A stretch of 64,000 nt of DNA from Bacteroidota bacterium (GCA_947504725.1 CANNHN010000002.1:456141-520140), one strand, 5' to 3'. Positions 51,923-62,235 are shown, counted from the stretch's first letter. Numbers and translations: made by a program. The notes: generated from the letters alone by a model not told the origin.

Positions 51923-51946
51923 GTCATTTCGAGCGGAGTCGAGAAA
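51923..51946 (+). repeat. GAGCG-core hairpin element, copy 9 (stem TTTC/GAAA)
   Basis: GTCA, arm TTTC, core GAGCGGAGTCGA, arm GAAA. It ends at the base before the ATG of the MFS gene, so it would occupy the ribosome-binding region. Confidence 0.85.
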
Positions 51947-53155
51947 ATGAACCGTTTACTTTCTTTATATCTGGGTTCCTTTGCAAACATTCAACGCAAT
52001 GTTTGGATTCTTTCTGTTGCCATGTTCATTAACAGAAGTGGATCTATGGTATTGTTATTCACTTCTCTTTATCTGACCAAAGATTTAAAGTTCTCCATTG
52101 CTGAAGCAGGAATTGCTTTGAGTTTTTACGGAATAGGAAGTGTGTTGGGTTCGTATGCGGGTGGTTGGCTAACCGATAGAAAGAATTTTTTCGATATTAT
52201 GTTTCTTTCACTTATTTCTAGTGGATTGATTCTTCTTTTATTACTTGTCGCTACCACACCTTTTGCTATTTCAGTTATTATCTTCTTTTACGCATTTGCA
52301 GCCGATATTTTTCGTCCTGCTAACTCAAAAGCAATTGCAGCATATAGTACGCCCGAAAATCGAACCCGCTCCGTTTCATTAGTCCGCTTAGCTATTAACT
52401 TAGGATTTTCAATAGGCCCGGCTGCTGGTGGATTTGTTGCTTTGTACCTTGGTTATAAATGGCTTTTTGTAATTGATGCTTGTTCGGGATTTTTAGCTGC
52501 AATTATGTTGTGGATTTATTTACCAAGAATAACAGACGAAAGCAAAAAAACAGAATCTACTGTTTTAAGCGACCACTCAACTTCTGCTTACCGCGATAGG
52601 AAGTATTTAATCTTTATTGTTTTAGTAGCATTTTTTGGAATCTGCTTTTTTCAACTTTTTGCAAGTATGCCCCAATACTTTTCGGAAGTCTGTAACTATA
52701 ATGAAGACAGAATAGGATTGTTAATGGCATTAAATGGATTGTTGGTTGTAATTATAGAAATGCCGCTTGTCGCAGCGCTTGAAAAAAACAAGAAAATATT
52801 TTCTTTCATCATTGCTGGTGTACTTTGTTTGCCAGTCTCTTTTGCAATCTTGCATTTTGGAAATGGAATGATGATTTGGGCTGTAGTTTATACGTTATTC
52901 ATTACGATGTCCGAAATTCTCGCCATGCCTTTCATGATGAACTATTCTTTATCTCGTCCATCAAAAGAACGGCAAGGACAATATTCTGGATTGTATTCCA
53001 TTTCTTACGGATTGGCAAATATCTTTGCCCCACTTTTAGGTTTAGGCATTGCTGATAAATACGGATTTGATAATATGTTCTTCTTTTTTATTGGATTGAG
53101 TTTGTTAACGGCTGTAGGATTTTGGATGTTGAAGAGGTGGGAAGGGAGGAGTTAA
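51947..53155 (+). CDS. MFS transporter
   Basis: A 402-residue inner-membrane protein with about 12 helices. The start carries RSGSMVLLFTSLYLTKDLKFSIAEAGIALSFYGIGSVLGSYAGGWLTDR, the MFS loop 2-3 signature (GGWLTDRK). The second half begins near residue 210 after a central loop. It resembles sugar- or drug-efflux MFS members, and the substrate is unknown. It starts directly after a GAGCG-core element, with no room for a separate ribosome-binding site. Confidence 0.88.
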   Translation: MNRLLSLYLGSFANIQRNVWILSVAMFINRSGSMVLLFTSLYLTKDLKFSIAEAGIALSFYGIGSVLGSYAGGWLTDRKNFFDIMFLSLISSGLILLLLLVATTPFAISVIIFFYAFAADIFRPANSKAIAAYSTPENRTRSVSLVRLAINLGFSIGPAAGGFVALYLGYKWLFVIDACSGFLAAIMLWIYLPRITDESKKTESTVLSDHSTSAYRDRKYLIFIVLVAFFGICFFQLFASMPQYFSEVCNYNEDRIGLLMALNGLLVVIIEMPLVAALEKNKKIFSFIIAGVLCLPVSFAILHFGNGMMIWAVVYTLFITMSEILAMPFMMNYSLSRPSKERQGQYSGLYSISYGLANIFAPLLGLGIADKYGFDNMFFFFIGLSLLTAVGFWMLKRWEGRS

Positions 53156-53691
53156 GAATTTCTCACACGTTGAATCACTTTCATAACAATCAAATAAACG
53201 GAACACGGAATCCCAATCCAGATTGCTTCACTTTTTATTACTTTGATTCCCCATTCACTAAAAAAGTGACTTGCTCCAATAGGTGAAACTTTAATTGGTC
53301 GCCACGGAAAAAAGTAACGTTCATTATTAAAAGGAGAAAAGAAGGCAACTCCCAAACCACCTGACGTCATCGCATCTAATATTCCGTGAGAAAGTGTGCA
53401 AAGACTAAAAAACAGAATGTAGTAGATTCCTTTTTTTGTGCTTAAATGTTGTTTGTAGAAAAGAAGTGTAACAACAAACCCCAGCAAAAAGGCAAAAACA
53501 ATCGAATGAGTGAATCCTCTGTGTCCCCAGAATGCTTCGTAAGCTATTCCTAACTTAAAAGAAATCACATCGGCATCTGGAAAAATGGAACAAACGATGC
53601 CTATAAAAACAAATTTCCAATTGTGAATTGTTTTAGAAAACCCTGAGCCAATTGCTATTGCCGTAAATGCATGTCCGAATGCTGATGCCAT
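53152..53691 (-). CDS. YdjM-like membrane-bound metal-dependent hydrolase
   Basis: About 179 residues with four or five helices. The family motifs HAFTAIAIG, DADVISF, WGHRGFTHSI and HGILDAMTSGG provide the His/Asp metal ligands. Members of this DUF457-like family are called membrane-bound metal-dependent hydrolases, substrate unknown. The ATG at 53691 (MASAFGHAF) is chosen over an upstream TTG. It overlaps the end of the convergent MFS gene by four bases. Confidence 0.85.
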   Translation of the reverse strand: MASAFGHAFTAIAIGSGFSKTIHNWKFVFIGIVCSIFPDADVISFKLGIAYEAFWGHRGFTHSIVFAFLLGFVVTLLFYKQHLSTKKGIYYILFFSLCTLSHGILDAMTSGGLGVAFFSPFNNERYFFPWRPIKVSPIGASHFFSEWGIKVIKSEAIWIGIPCSVYLIVMKVIQRVRNS

Positions 53692-53707
53692 AATCAAATA
53701 TAATCAA

Positions 53708-54505
53708 TTAGCTTTTGAAAAACACATCATACCCATATCTCAGAATCATAATCGATACAATCACTAAAAAGATGATTCTTACAAAACCATTCCCTTTTCG
53801 AAGTGCAATTTTGCTTCCAACAATACTTCCTGCAATATTAAATATGGCCATCAGAATAGCCAGGTCTAAGATATAATCTCCGTTTTTAATAAATACTATT
53901 AATGCCGAGATATTGGTAATGCAGTTAATAATTTTAGAATATGCTGAAGCATTAACAAATTCAAATCCTAGAATGACTACAAATCCCAGGACAAAAAAAC
54001 TTCCAGTTCCTGGACCGAAAAACCCATCATAAAATCCTACTATAATTCCAATTAAGGAGCCGAATAGAAGTTGTTTGTTTAATGGTAGCTTTTTGGTTTG
54101 TATTGAGCCTAAATCCTTTTTAATGAAAGTATAGATTGCAATTAGAATTAGAATGACTAAAATGATTGGCTTTAGTGTTTCCACTTTAATAAAGCTAACA
54201 GCTTTTGCTCCTAAAAAAGAGGCAACAAAAGAGAAAAATGAAATGGTTAATAATAATTTGTAATCAAATTTTATTCGTTTAGAATATTGATAGGCAGCTA
54301 CAGAAGTTCCAGCAAGTGCCGCAATTTTATTCGTGCCAAAAAGTGTAAGTAAAGGTTGGTTAGGCATATTAATAAGCAACCCTGGCAATTGAATAAGTCC
54401 ACCGCCTCCAACAATTGCATCTATGAATCCAGCAACAAATGACAATAGAATCAACGAGACTATCACCATTGAAGTGTGGTCGATAAAAATGTTAGAGAAA
54501 TTCAT
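53708..54505 (-). CDS. TSUP family (TauE/SafE) membrane transporter
   Basis: A 265-residue protein with about eight helices in two halves. The first half carries FVAGFIDAIVGGGGLIQLPGLL and the second GFYDGFFGPGTGSFFVLGFV, the two TSUP signatures. The family exports sulfite, sulfoacetate or related anions. The direction and substrate are unknown. It lies 16 bases upstream of the YdjM-like gene on the same strand. Confidence 0.9.
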   Translation of the reverse strand: MNFSNIFIDHTSMVIVSLILLSFVAGFIDAIVGGGGLIQLPGLLINMPNQPLLTLFGTNKIAALAGTSVAAYQYSKRIKFDYKLLLTISFFSFVASFLGAKAVSFIKVETLKPIILVILILIAIYTFIKKDLGSIQTKKLPLNKQLLFGSLIGIIVGFYDGFFGPGTGSFFVLGFVVILGFEFVNASAYSKIINCITNISALIVFIKNGDYILDLAILMAIFNIAGSIVGSKIALRKGNGFVRIIFLVIVSIMILRYGYDVFFKS

Positions 54506-54534
54506 GTATGATTTTACAAGTTATCAAAAAGGCA

Positions 54535-55197
54535 TTATTCTTTTATGTTTTTACCCATTGTCCCTCTCATTCTTTTTAAAAATGATTCGCGCTTTTTGAT
54601 TGAAAGAAATGTTGTTGTATCAACGAGTGCCGAAGCTGAAAGTATTTTAGGTTCTAATTCTTTAATAATTGAAACGGTGTCGTAAAGAATGGGTAACATA
54701 CTTACTTCGAATTTCTTTTTTTTGAGATAACCAGCGAGGTTGTTTGTTTGGTAAGGGTCAGTAGCAAGTGCAATTTTTTTAAATCCTTTCTCTTGGGCTA
54801 ATCGATAAGAATAATAGAGGTTTTCTGTTGTATGTTCAGCTTTTTCTTCAGTAAAGATATTTGCTCTAGGTATTCCCAAAGCTTCGGCATATAGTGCCAT
54901 AATTTTGCTTTCAACATAGGGAGTATATACAGCACCTCCTGAGTACATAATATTTTTTGTGTACCCCTTTTCAAATAAAAACTTAGACCACAATATTCGA
55001 TCTCTCATTATTTTATTCCAATTCTTCCCATTATATGGAGCCCCCGGAACAATTATTACATCATATGGTTTGTTTGCACAGTTGGAAGTGAATGTATTGT
55101 AAGGTGATTTTCGTATTGGATTAAATACATAGCAGGAGGTTAAAAATAGAAGGGAAGTAAGTCCCCAGAGTAACTGCCTTTGGTTTATTTTTTTCAT
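54535..55197 (-). CDS. YdcF/SanA-type (DUF218) lipoprotein
   Basis: A 220-residue lipoprotein (signal about 1-21, LFLTSC lipobox). The DUF218 domain carries DVIIVPGAPYNG, YSGGAVYTPYVESKIM, EEKAEHTTENLYYSYRLA and KIALATDPYQTNNLAGYL. Related SanA and ElyC proteins affect the cell envelope or peptidoglycan. The active function is not known. It is separated from the neighbours by a terminator upstream. Confidence 0.88.
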   Translation of the reverse strand: MKKINQRQLLWGLTSLLFLTSCYVFNPIRKSPYNTFTSNCANKPYDVIIVPGAPYNGKNWNKIMRDRILWSKFLFEKGYTKNIMYSGGAVYTPYVESKIMALYAEALGIPRANIFTEEKAEHTTENLYYSYRLAQEKGFKKIALATDPYQTNNLAGYLKKKKFEVSMLPILYDTVSIIKELEPKILSASALVDTTTFLSIKKRESFLKRMRGTMGKNIKE

Positions 55198-55225
55198 TCA
55201 ATATAAAGGTAGGAAATATATAACT

Positions 55226-55255
55226 AAAACGCCTCACAATTTTGTGAGGCGTTTT
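55226..55255 (-). terminator. Terminator after typA
   Basis: AAAACGCCTCACAA and its complement form a 14-bp stem with a two-base loop. On the minus strand it follows the BipA stop by five bases and ends in a T run. Confidence 0.88.
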
Positions 55256-55259
55256 ATAG

Positions 55260-57074
55260 CTATTGAGAAACCATTTTTTTCTCTTGTCTTTTTCTTTCGG
55301 TTTCATCCAAAATTACTTTACGCATTCGAATAGAACCTGGAGTTACTTCAACATACTCATCAATTTGTATGTATTCCATTGCTTCCTCTAATGAGAAATT
55401 AATTTTTGGAGCAATACGCATTTTATCATCTGTTCCAGATGCACGCATGTTACTTAACTTTTTCTCTTTCGTTATATTTACAACGATATCATCTTGGCGG
55501 TTGTTTTCTCCTATGATTTGTCCAGTATAAATTGGTTCCCCTGGCTCAACAAAGAATTTCCCTCTGTCTTGTAATTTATCAATTGAATATGCAATTGCAG
55601 TTCCTAATTCCCCTGAAATTAATACACCGTTGTTACGACTAGGGATTGGACCTTTCCAAGGTTCAAATGCTTTAAAACGATGAGCCATGATAGCTTCACC
55701 AGCAGTTGCTGTTAAGATGTTGTTACGTAAACCAATGATACCACGTGATGGAATTTCAAATTCTAAATGTTGTAAATCGCCTTTTGGTTCCATCAACAAC
55801 ATATCTCCTTTACGTTGACTCACATATTCAATTACTTTTCCTGCAGATTCTTCCGGTACGTCAACAGTCAAATATTCAATTGGCTCACATTTTACGCCAT
55901 CAATTTCTTTGATGATAACTTGTGGTTGTCCTACTTGTATCTCATAGCCTTCACGTCTCATTGTTTCAATCAAAACAGATAAGTGAAGAATTCCTCTTCC
56001 AAAAACTAAATATGAATCGGCAGAGTTTGTTTCTTCAACACGTAAAGCAAGATTTTTTTCTAGTTCTTTAAATAAACGATCACGCAAGTGACGAGATGTT
56101 ACAAATTTTCCTTCTTTACCAAAGAATGGAGAGTTGTTAATACAAAACAACATGTTCATTGTAGGTTCATCAATTGCAATTGGTGTTAATCCTTCAGGAT
56201 TTTCAAAATCAGCTATTGTGTCACCAATTTCAAATCCTTCAATTCCTGTTATTGCAACAATTTCTCCCGACTCAATAGTATCTGTTGTTTTTGCCTTTCC
56301 TAATCCTTCGAAAATAAATAATTCTTTGATTCGTGATTTGATTATTGAGCCATCGCGTTTTACTAACGATACAGGCATGTTTTCTTTAATAGAACCACGG
56401 TGAACACGACCTACAGCAATACGACCAACAAATGTTGAAAAATCTAATGATGTAATTTGCATTTGCAACGTTCCTTCTTGTCGAGGAGCTTCAGGGAAAA
56501 AATCAATAATGGTATCTAATAAATACGTAATGTCATCTGTAGGGTTTTTCCAATCTGGACCCATCCAACCTTGTTTGGAAGAACCATAAACGGTTTTGAA
56601 ATCCAATTGTGCTTCGGTTGCATCTAAGTTGAAAAACAAATCAAATACTTGATCATGTACTTCATCTGGGCGACAGTTCGGTTTATCCACTTTGTTGATT
56701 ACTAATACAACGCGTTTCCCTTGAGCCAAAGCTTTTTGTGTTACGAAACGTGTTTGAGGCATAGCGCCTTCAAATGCATCCACTAGCAATACTACACCAT
56801 CAGCCATGTTCAATACACGTTCAACTTCTCCACCAAAGTCAGCATGGCCTGGTGTGTCAATGATGTTAATTTTTGTTCCTTTATATCTAACAGAAACGTT
56901 TTTAGCCAAAATGGTAATACCGCGTTCGCGCTCCAAATCGTTATTGTCAAGAATCAATTCTCCTGATTCCTGATTTTCACGGAACAATTTTCCGGTGTGT
57001 AAAATTTTATCTACCAAGGTTGTTTTTCCGTGATCGACATGGGCAATGATGGCAATGTTTCTAATATTTTTCAT
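55260..57074 (-). CDS. typA: GTPase BipA/TypA
   Basis: A 604-residue translational GTPase that binds the ribosome and helps growth under stress and at low temperature. The G domain shows [13 protein letters not shown] (11-23), [15 protein letters not shown] and NKVDKPNCR. The EF-G-like domains follow, with [19 protein letters not shown] and the BipA C-terminal domain ([23 protein letters not shown]). Length is normal. Confidence 0.96.
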   Translation of the reverse strand: MKNIRNIAIIAHVDHGKTTLVDKILHTGKLFRENQESGELILDNNDLERERGITILAKNVSVRYKGTKINIIDTPGHADFGGEVERVLNMADGVVLLVDAFEGAMPQTRFVTQKALAQGKRVVLVINKVDKPNCRPDEVHDQVFDLFFNLDATEAQLDFKTVYGSSKQGWMGPDWKNPTDDITYLLDTIIDFFPEAPRQEGTLQMQITSLDFSTFVGRIAVGRVHRGSIKENMPVSLVKRDGSIIKSRIKELFIFEGLGKAKTTDTIESGEIVAITGIEGFEIGDTIADFENPEGLTPIAIDEPTMNMLFCINNSPFFGKEGKFVTSRHLRDRLFKELEKNLALRVEETNSADSYLVFGRGILHLSVLIETMRREGYEIQVGQPQVIIKEIDGVKCEPIEYLTVDVPEESAGKVIEYVSQRKGDMLLMEPKGDLQHLEFEIPSRGIIGLRNNILTATAGEAIMAHRFKAFEPWKGPIPSRNNGVLISGELGTAIAYSIDKLQDRGKFFVEPGEPIYTGQIIGENNRQDDIVVNITKEKKLSNMRASGTDDKMRIAPKINFSLEEAMEYIQIDEYVEVTPGSIRMRKVILDETERKRQEKKMVSQ

Positions 57075-57250
57075 TTTGTTTGTGTTAGCCTCGAAATTTA
57101 TAAATCAAAACAATTTATATACTCGATTTTAGTTCATTTTAAGGGTGCAAAAGTAGACAATTTTATTCGCATTTGTGCACAAGCCGACCTGATATAATGG
57201 CTGTTTGTCGAAAATATGTACTTTTAGAGCTCTTTAAAGGCAATAAAATA

Positions 57251-57703
57251 ATGGAAAACACAAAAATTTGGTATGGTAATCCAACGGTAAAAAGCATTGA
57301 ATGGATGAATGCAAATACGATGGCAGAGTCACTAAACATAAGGGTTATCGAGATAGGAAACGACTATATTAAAGGAACAATGCCTGTTGACGAAAGAACA
57401 AAACAGCCCTTTGGACTGCTCCATGGAGGCGCATCGGTTGCTTTGGCTGAAACGTTGGGTAGTATTGCCTCCTTTTTAATGGTAAACCCCGATCTATTTA
57501 TTGGGGTTGGAATCGAAATTAACGCCAATCACATCAAAGCGGTAACAAGTGGAATGGTGACGGGAATTTGCAAGCCCATTCATGCAAAGGGAATGAATCA
57601 CATTTGGGAAATAAAAATTTACAATGATTCAGGTGATTTAATATGCATTAGCAGATTTACATGCAGTGTTGTTTCGAAAGCGAAGGTGCTTGGGAAAGGG
57701 TAA
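57251..57703 (+). CDS. PaaI-like hotdog-fold thioesterase
   Basis: A 150-residue thioesterase with the hotdog core LLHGGASVALAETLGSIASFLM (Gly-Gly loop and Glu) and PVDERTKQPFG, as in YbgC/PaaI/MenI-type enzymes acting on acyl-CoA. The ATG at 57251 (MENTKIWYGNPT) is used. The longer frame from 57173 adds 26 residues unlike the family. It ends two bases before the convergent DnaJ-like gene. Confidence 0.88.
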   Translation: MENTKIWYGNPTVKSIEWMNANTMAESLNIRVIEIGNDYIKGTMPVDERTKQPFGLLHGGASVALAETLGSIASFLMVNPDLFIGVGIEINANHIKAVTSGMVTGICKPIHAKGMNHIWEIKIYNDSGDLICISRFTCSVVSKAKVLGKG

Positions 57704-57705
57704 TA

Positions 57706-58695
57706 TTAGTTCTTGAAAAATGATTCTGCTGTAATCCTTTTAACATTTTGACTGTTGTTTGGATCGATTTTTATCTCATATGCTGAATAGGAATCCAGGG
57801 CTCCTCTTTTTTCTTTTTTCATAATTAAGGCATCGGATTCATCATTTAATTTTATAAATCCATATTCTTTCATGAATCCACCTTTTATCTCCTGCTTTAA
57901 AAATGTTTTTTGCGGACTCCAATCATTTCCATAATAAATTTTCAAGAAATATTCTCCATTTGGAATTTGATTCATTTTAATTTCCGTTTCACTTGTCATA
58001 TAAAGATTTCGGATGGTTTTGTTTGGAGCACTTTTTTCCACTAAACATACGATTGCTTCTGACTGGCTTTCATTAAAAAAAACAATACTGCTTTTACTTT
58101 GAATATCATAAATGTCTTCACCAAAAATAGAAGTGTAAGGGGAATCGTAATTAACGATTGGTCTTTCGGTGTTTTCTGTTGTAGCCTCAACATTCTTTTT
58201 TTCAATTCTTTCTTTTGCTAAAGATGTTGTAAGTTGAGGTGTAGTTTTTTCAGTTGAATAAGAAATAATAAAATACAAAAGCACCATCGCAATTCCAACA
58301 CTTACTAGGATTTGCCAATTTTCTTTTTCTGTAACTTTCTCTGTAGAGGAATGATTTTTTGTTTGAGCAAAAGTCTGCTTTTGTTTGTACTGAGCTTGTT
58401 GTTGAGCAAATTGGTATGCATTGCCAGTGTATTGCGGTCCACCTGAATTTGATTTTTGTTGCGGTTGAGTGCGTGACCCATACGAAACTTTTAAATCGTA
58501 TTTTTTTCTTTTTTCAGGATTTGAAAGTACAGTGTAAGCTTGCTGAACTTCTTTAAAATATTCTTCAGCTGCTTTGTTACCAATATTTTTATCAGGGTGA
58601 TATTTTTTCGCTAAAATACGATACGCACTTTTTATTTCATCAAAAGTAGCTGTACTTTTTACCTCTAAAATGATATAATAATTTTTTTCAGCCAT
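57706..58695 (-). CDS. J-domain membrane protein
   Basis: A 329-residue protein. The N-terminal J-domain (1-70) has the essential HPDK at 33-36 and should stimulate an Hsp70. A Gln-rich linker (near 75-105, [17 protein letters not shown]) and one membrane helix (about 127-147) follow. The C-terminal region has no recognised domain and a beta-rich look. It is a type III-like J-protein that may recruit DnaK to a membrane site. It lies 28 bases downstream of the DUF4139 gene, so it may belong to the same transcript. Confidence 0.88.
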   Translation of the reverse strand: MAEKNYYIILEVKSTATFDEIKSAYRILAKKYHPDKNIGNKAAEEYFKEVQQAYTVLSNPEKRKKYDLKVSYGSRTQPQQKSNSGGPQYTGNAYQFAQQQAQYKQKQTFAQTKNHSSTEKVTEKENWQILVSVGIAMVLLYFIISYSTEKTTPQLTTSLAKERIEKKNVEATTENTERPIVNYDSPYTSIFGEDIYDIQSKSSIVFFNESQSEAIVCLVEKSAPNKTIRNLYMTSETEIKMNQIPNGEYFLKIYYGNDWSPQKTFLKQEIKGGFMKEYGFIKLNDESDALIMKKEKRGALDSYSAYEIKIDPNNSQNVKRITAESFFKN

Positions 58696-58723
58696 TTATT
58701 CTTTCAACGTCTAGGAAAAGCAA

Positions 58724-60406
58724 CTAAAAAGATGGGCTGCTTACAGTTCTATATTTTTGTGTATTAATCTTGGACGATTTCGGATATTTTACAGAAAATG
58801 AAAGTTCAATTTTTTTGATTTCACCTGGTTGTAAATTGTATTTCCAAACTAATTTTCCCGTTTTAGCATCATACTCAGCTTTTGAAATTTCAATAGCATC
58901 AACTGTTACATCACTTTGAGTTGAAATTGGCAATTGATCTTCTACTTCAATTTGAATAGGTGTTTTGCGATTGTTTTTTACTACCATCTCGTACGCAAAT
59001 GTTTCTTTAGTTGTTGCCCCTATGTATTTTTTTGTGTTGAATTCTTTTACTTTACTACGTGTAACCAAAACTTTATTGTCGCGTCCTAGCGACAAATCAA
59101 GTGTGTCATCCACACTTCGAGTATAAATGTAAGATTGGCCAACAAAGGTTCCACCATAATAAACATTTGCTTCTCCTTCTACCAAATCTAAATCTTCCCA
59201 TCCAGTAATTCGAGCCAATAAAAATGCATCACGATCAAGTTTTGGTGCACTGAAGTGTTGGAAGGTTGCAGGCAATTTATATTCTGTTACATCAACAATG
59301 TATGGTTTTGAATCGGATGGAAAAGTGTAGGGTGTTTTGATTTCAAACTCAGCACTTAACTCAGCAATTTCTATCTCAACAAAATTTACTATTGGTTTAA
59401 CTGGTTTTGCAGAGAGAGTAAATTTTGCATCAACTTCTGAAATTGAGTTTTGCATATATCCTTCTCCAGATTGATAAGCGGGTGCTGCAGATTTTTGTTT
59501 CGCATAAACATTTCTGTTTTTTTGCGCAGCAACATAGGTCAAATCCCAAGGAAGTAATTCTGGTTTTGATGCACTTTTTGATGGATCAGCAGTTGACAAT
59601 TTTAACTTTACATCATTCCAATCTATCCCAGTATTATTAAAAACTTTAGCTCTGTATTTTAATTCAATTGGCAAGTTGATGTCTTCTGCATGCAAGTCGT
59701 AGCTTGGAGCCCAGCCAGCATCACTCACTAAATATTTTAAATCAATAGTTGAGGAGATTTTAGAAGTTGAAGATATTAAAACAGAAATTTCAGCAGTTGG
59801 TTGATTGTTTTTAGCATTTAATTCATAAAGCTGTTGGTTTACATTCGTTAAAGATTGTTGCAGTGAAGAATTTTTTTTATCGAGCTTAGAAATTTCACTA
59901 TTAATTTCTTTAATTCTAGCTCTATAAAAATCAGCAGCCAATTTTAACTCTGCAATAGCAACTCCTTTGTCTTGTCCTCCAATAGATTCATTTTTCAAGA
60001 GCATATTTTTTTCTGTTATGTATGCGTCTCTATCGTTATTGTGCTGATTAATTCCATCCGTTAAAATGGTAACCGAATCTTTTAATTGTTTTATTTTGTT
60101 GCTTTCTTTTTGATTTGCCATGTAATTGATAGCATCTGAAATAGCAAGAATAGCAACCCCTCCAGAAGCACTCACTTGAATGCTTTTTGAATCAAGTTTA
60201 GGAGAAAGTCCAATAAATGTAATTCGATTTCTTCCAGGATTAAGAGTCACAGTTTTATTCTGATTCACTTGAGCTCCATATAAATAGATTATTACAGATT
60301 GGATAGGAGTGCTCACATCTTGGTTCGTTTCTGTGGTCTGCGAAGAGACAGTAATTGCAAAACAAACAGTAAGTATAACTGTCAAAATTGGTTTAATTTT
60401 TTTCAT
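58724..60406 (-). CDS. DUF4139 domain-containing protein (mucoidy inhibitor MuiA-like)
   Basis: About 560 residues from the ATG at 60406 (MKKIKPILTVILTVCFAITVSSQ, a signal peptide). A TTG further upstream would begin in the terminator. An N-terminal DUF4140-like part (PIQSVIIYLYGAQVNQNKTVTLNPGRN) is followed by a coiled-coil region (about 95-200) and a DUF4139 region (YLVSDAGWAPSYDLHAEDI onwards, to the end). Members are exported, and their function is uncertain, with some tied to capsule control. Confidence 0.85.
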   Translation of the reverse strand: MKKIKPILTVILTVCFAITVSSQTTETNQDVSTPIQSVIIYLYGAQVNQNKTVTLNPGRNRITFIGLSPKLDSKSIQVSASGGVAILAISDAINYMANQKESNKIKQLKDSVTILTDGINQHNNDRDAYITEKNMLLKNESIGGQDKGVAIAELKLAADFYRARIKEINSEISKLDKKNSSLQQSLTNVNQQLYELNAKNNQPTAEISVLISSTSKISSTIDLKYLVSDAGWAPSYDLHAEDINLPIELKYRAKVFNNTGIDWNDVKLKLSTADPSKSASKPELLPWDLTYVAAQKNRNVYAKQKSAAPAYQSGEGYMQNSISEVDAKFTLSAKPVKPIVNFVEIEIAELSAEFEIKTPYTFPSDSKPYIVDVTEYKLPATFQHFSAPKLDRDAFLLARITGWEDLDLVEGEANVYYGGTFVGQSYIYTRSVDDTLDLSLGRDNKVLVTRSKVKEFNTKKYIGATTKETFAYEMVVKNNRKTPIQIEVEDQLPISTQSDVTVDAIEISKAEYDAKTGKLVWKYNLQPGEIKKIELSFSVKYPKSSKINTQKYRTVSSPSF

Positions 60407-60427
60407 TTTGATTTGTTTAAAAAAAAC

Positions 60428-60465
60428 AAAACCCTGACATTGATGAAACAATTCGTCAGGGTTTT
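60428..60465 (-). terminator. Terminator after the peptide-binding lipoprotein gene
   Basis: AAAACCCTGAC and GTCAGGGTTTT form an 11-bp stem, with a T run on the minus strand. Confidence 0.8.
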
Positions 60466-60483
60466 ATTAAAATGGATTTAAAA

Positions 60484-62235
60484 TTATTTTTTCTCTTCGC
60501 CTTTAGGAGTAGTAGGAACTACGTCTTTTAAGTAAACTTGAGAATAATCTCTGTAGCGCATTGGATTTGAAAACAAATTACGAACGTTTGATTTTACTAA
60601 ACGGTAATTTTCATCATACCACAACATCATTATCGGAGCATCATTCATCATAATTTGTTCTGCTTTCAAGAAATCAGCATATCCTTCTTCTTGTGCTTTT
60701 GCAGCTTTTCCAGAATCAAATAATTTGTCAAATTCTTCACTTTTGTAACGTGGAATATTAGGATAAGAAGGTTGAGAAAGTTCTGCAGGAACAGTTGCAC
60801 CATACAGAATCCATAAGAAGTTTTCTGGGCTTGGGAAATCGGCAATCCAAGCAGCGCGGAAAATTTCAGCACGTGCATATTTTGCATCTTCCATTTTTTG
60901 TTTTTGAGGAACAACTTCAAAATCAACATTCACATTTAATACTTCCATCAATTGTTTTTGAATTTCCAAAACAACGTTTGTGTTTTTTGCTCCACCACTG
61001 TTTAATTCAATTTTAACTTTCGGAAATCCTTTACCATTTGGATATCCAGCTTCAGCTAATAATTTTTTAGCTTTTTCTGCATCAAAATCATAACCAGTAA
61101 TTTTAGTAATATCATATCCTTTGAAAGAAGGAGGAGAGATTCCATTTATCGCAGGACCATATGCTTCACCTTTTAATACATCTTCAACAATTTTGTTTCT
61201 GTCGATTGCATAAGAGAATGCTTGACGAACTTTAATGTTGTTGAACGGTTCTTTCGTCATGTTGAATTCATAGTACTGACTTGCCATTTCAGGTGAGCGC
61301 TCTAAAACATATTTTGGTGGCTTGTTTTGAAAGTCTGCAATTTGGCTTTCTACCATGTCTTTAATTGATTCAGATGGAAGACCGATTACCATATCTAAAT
61401 TACCATTTTGAAAGTTGTCTAATTCTTGCTTTTTTGTAGGTAAGTAACTAAAAACTACTGAATCTAGGAAAGGCAATTGGTTGCCTAAAGAATCCGAAGC
61501 ATGATAATTATTATTACGTTTCAATAATACTTTATCTGTTGCACCATTTTCAACATACATAAATGGACCAGTACCTACTTTCATGTCAGCACCATATTTA
61601 TCATACGCTTCCTTAGCAACAACACTTGTAGATGGTGCTGCTAATGCAAACAAGAAAGAAGCACTAGGAGAGGTTAATGAAATGGTAATGGTATAGTCAT
61701 CCGGTGTTTTGATTCCATCAATTGAACCACTTGGCTTTCCTTTATTAGCTTCAAAAAATTTGTTAGCACCTACAACACGATCCTTGAAAGTACCTGAAAA
61801 ATTTGAATTTTCTTTGTTATCAGTACATAACAGTTCAAAAGCATATTTGAAGTCAGAAGATTTTACTTCTCTACCTTTTCCATCAGGAAAACACTCGTTA
61901 TCCTGAAACATAACACCTTTCTTTAAGTGGAAAGTATATGTAGTTCCAGCAGCATCCATTTCCCATTTTTCAGCCAAACTTGGAATAATTGTAAGGTCTT
62001 TTGGGTTAAATTTCACTAATCCTTCATATATCTGGTTAGCAATATGTGAAGATCCAATGTCGGTTATTCCGGCAGGGTAAAGTGTTTGAAACTGTTCGGT
62101 CTCATTTATACGCAATGTTCCGCCATAAACTTTGTCGCCTTTTGCAACTCTGTCTGACCCGCCTTCGCTAGTAGAATCAGAGCAAGAGCTAATTAGAACT
62201 GCTAAAGAGAGGATAAAGAAGAAGGATTTTTTCAT
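60484..62235 (-). CDS. Peptide ABC transporter substrate-binding lipoprotein
   Basis: A 583-residue family 5 solute-binding lipoprotein. The lipobox is LISSC with Cys at 18. The fold is marked by YGGTLRINETEQFQTLYPAG, LAEKWEMDAAGTTYTFHLKKGVMFQDNECF, QAFSYAIDRNKIVEDVLKGEAYGPAINGISPP and the C-terminal YDENYRLVKSNVRNLFSNP. Such proteins bind oligopeptides and pass them to Opp/Dpp permeases. No permease gene lies next to it. Confidence 0.92.
   Translation of the reverse strand: MKKSFFFILSLAVLISSCSDSTSEGGSDRVAKGDKVYGGTLRINETEQFQTLYPAGITDIGSSHIANQIYEGLVKFNPKDLTIIPSLAEKWEMDAAGTTYTFHLKKGVMFQDNECFPDGKGREVKSSDFKYAFELLCTDNKENSNFSGTFKDRVVGANKFFEANKGKPSGSIDGIKTPDDYTITISLTSPSASFLFALAAPSTSVVAKEAYDKYGADMKVGTGPFMYVENGATDKVLLKRNNNYHASDSLGNQLPFLDSVVFSYLPTKKQELDNFQNGNLDMVIGLPSESIKDMVESQIADFQNKPPKYVLERSPEMASQYYEFNMTKEPFNNIKVRQAFSYAIDRNKIVEDVLKGEAYGPAINGISPPSFKGYDITKITGYDFDAEKAKKLLAEAGYPNGKGFPKVKIELNSGGAKNTNVVLEIQKQLMEVLNVNVDFEVVPQKQKMEDAKYARAEIFRAAWIADFPSPENFLWILYGATVPAELSQPSYPNIPRYKSEEFDKLFDSGKAAKAQEEGYADFLKAEQIMMNDAPIMMLWYDENYRLVKSNVRNLFSNPMRYRDYSQVYLKDVVPTTPKGEEKK

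Noticed and set aside
3640..51946. CRISPR array formed by the short repeats
   Set aside because: The copies are kilobases apart, vary in stem and orientation, and have no regular spacers or cas genes nearby.
57173..57250. Upstream extension of the thioesterase
   Set aside because: A TTG start would add 26 residues unlike the family. The ATG at 57251 fits.
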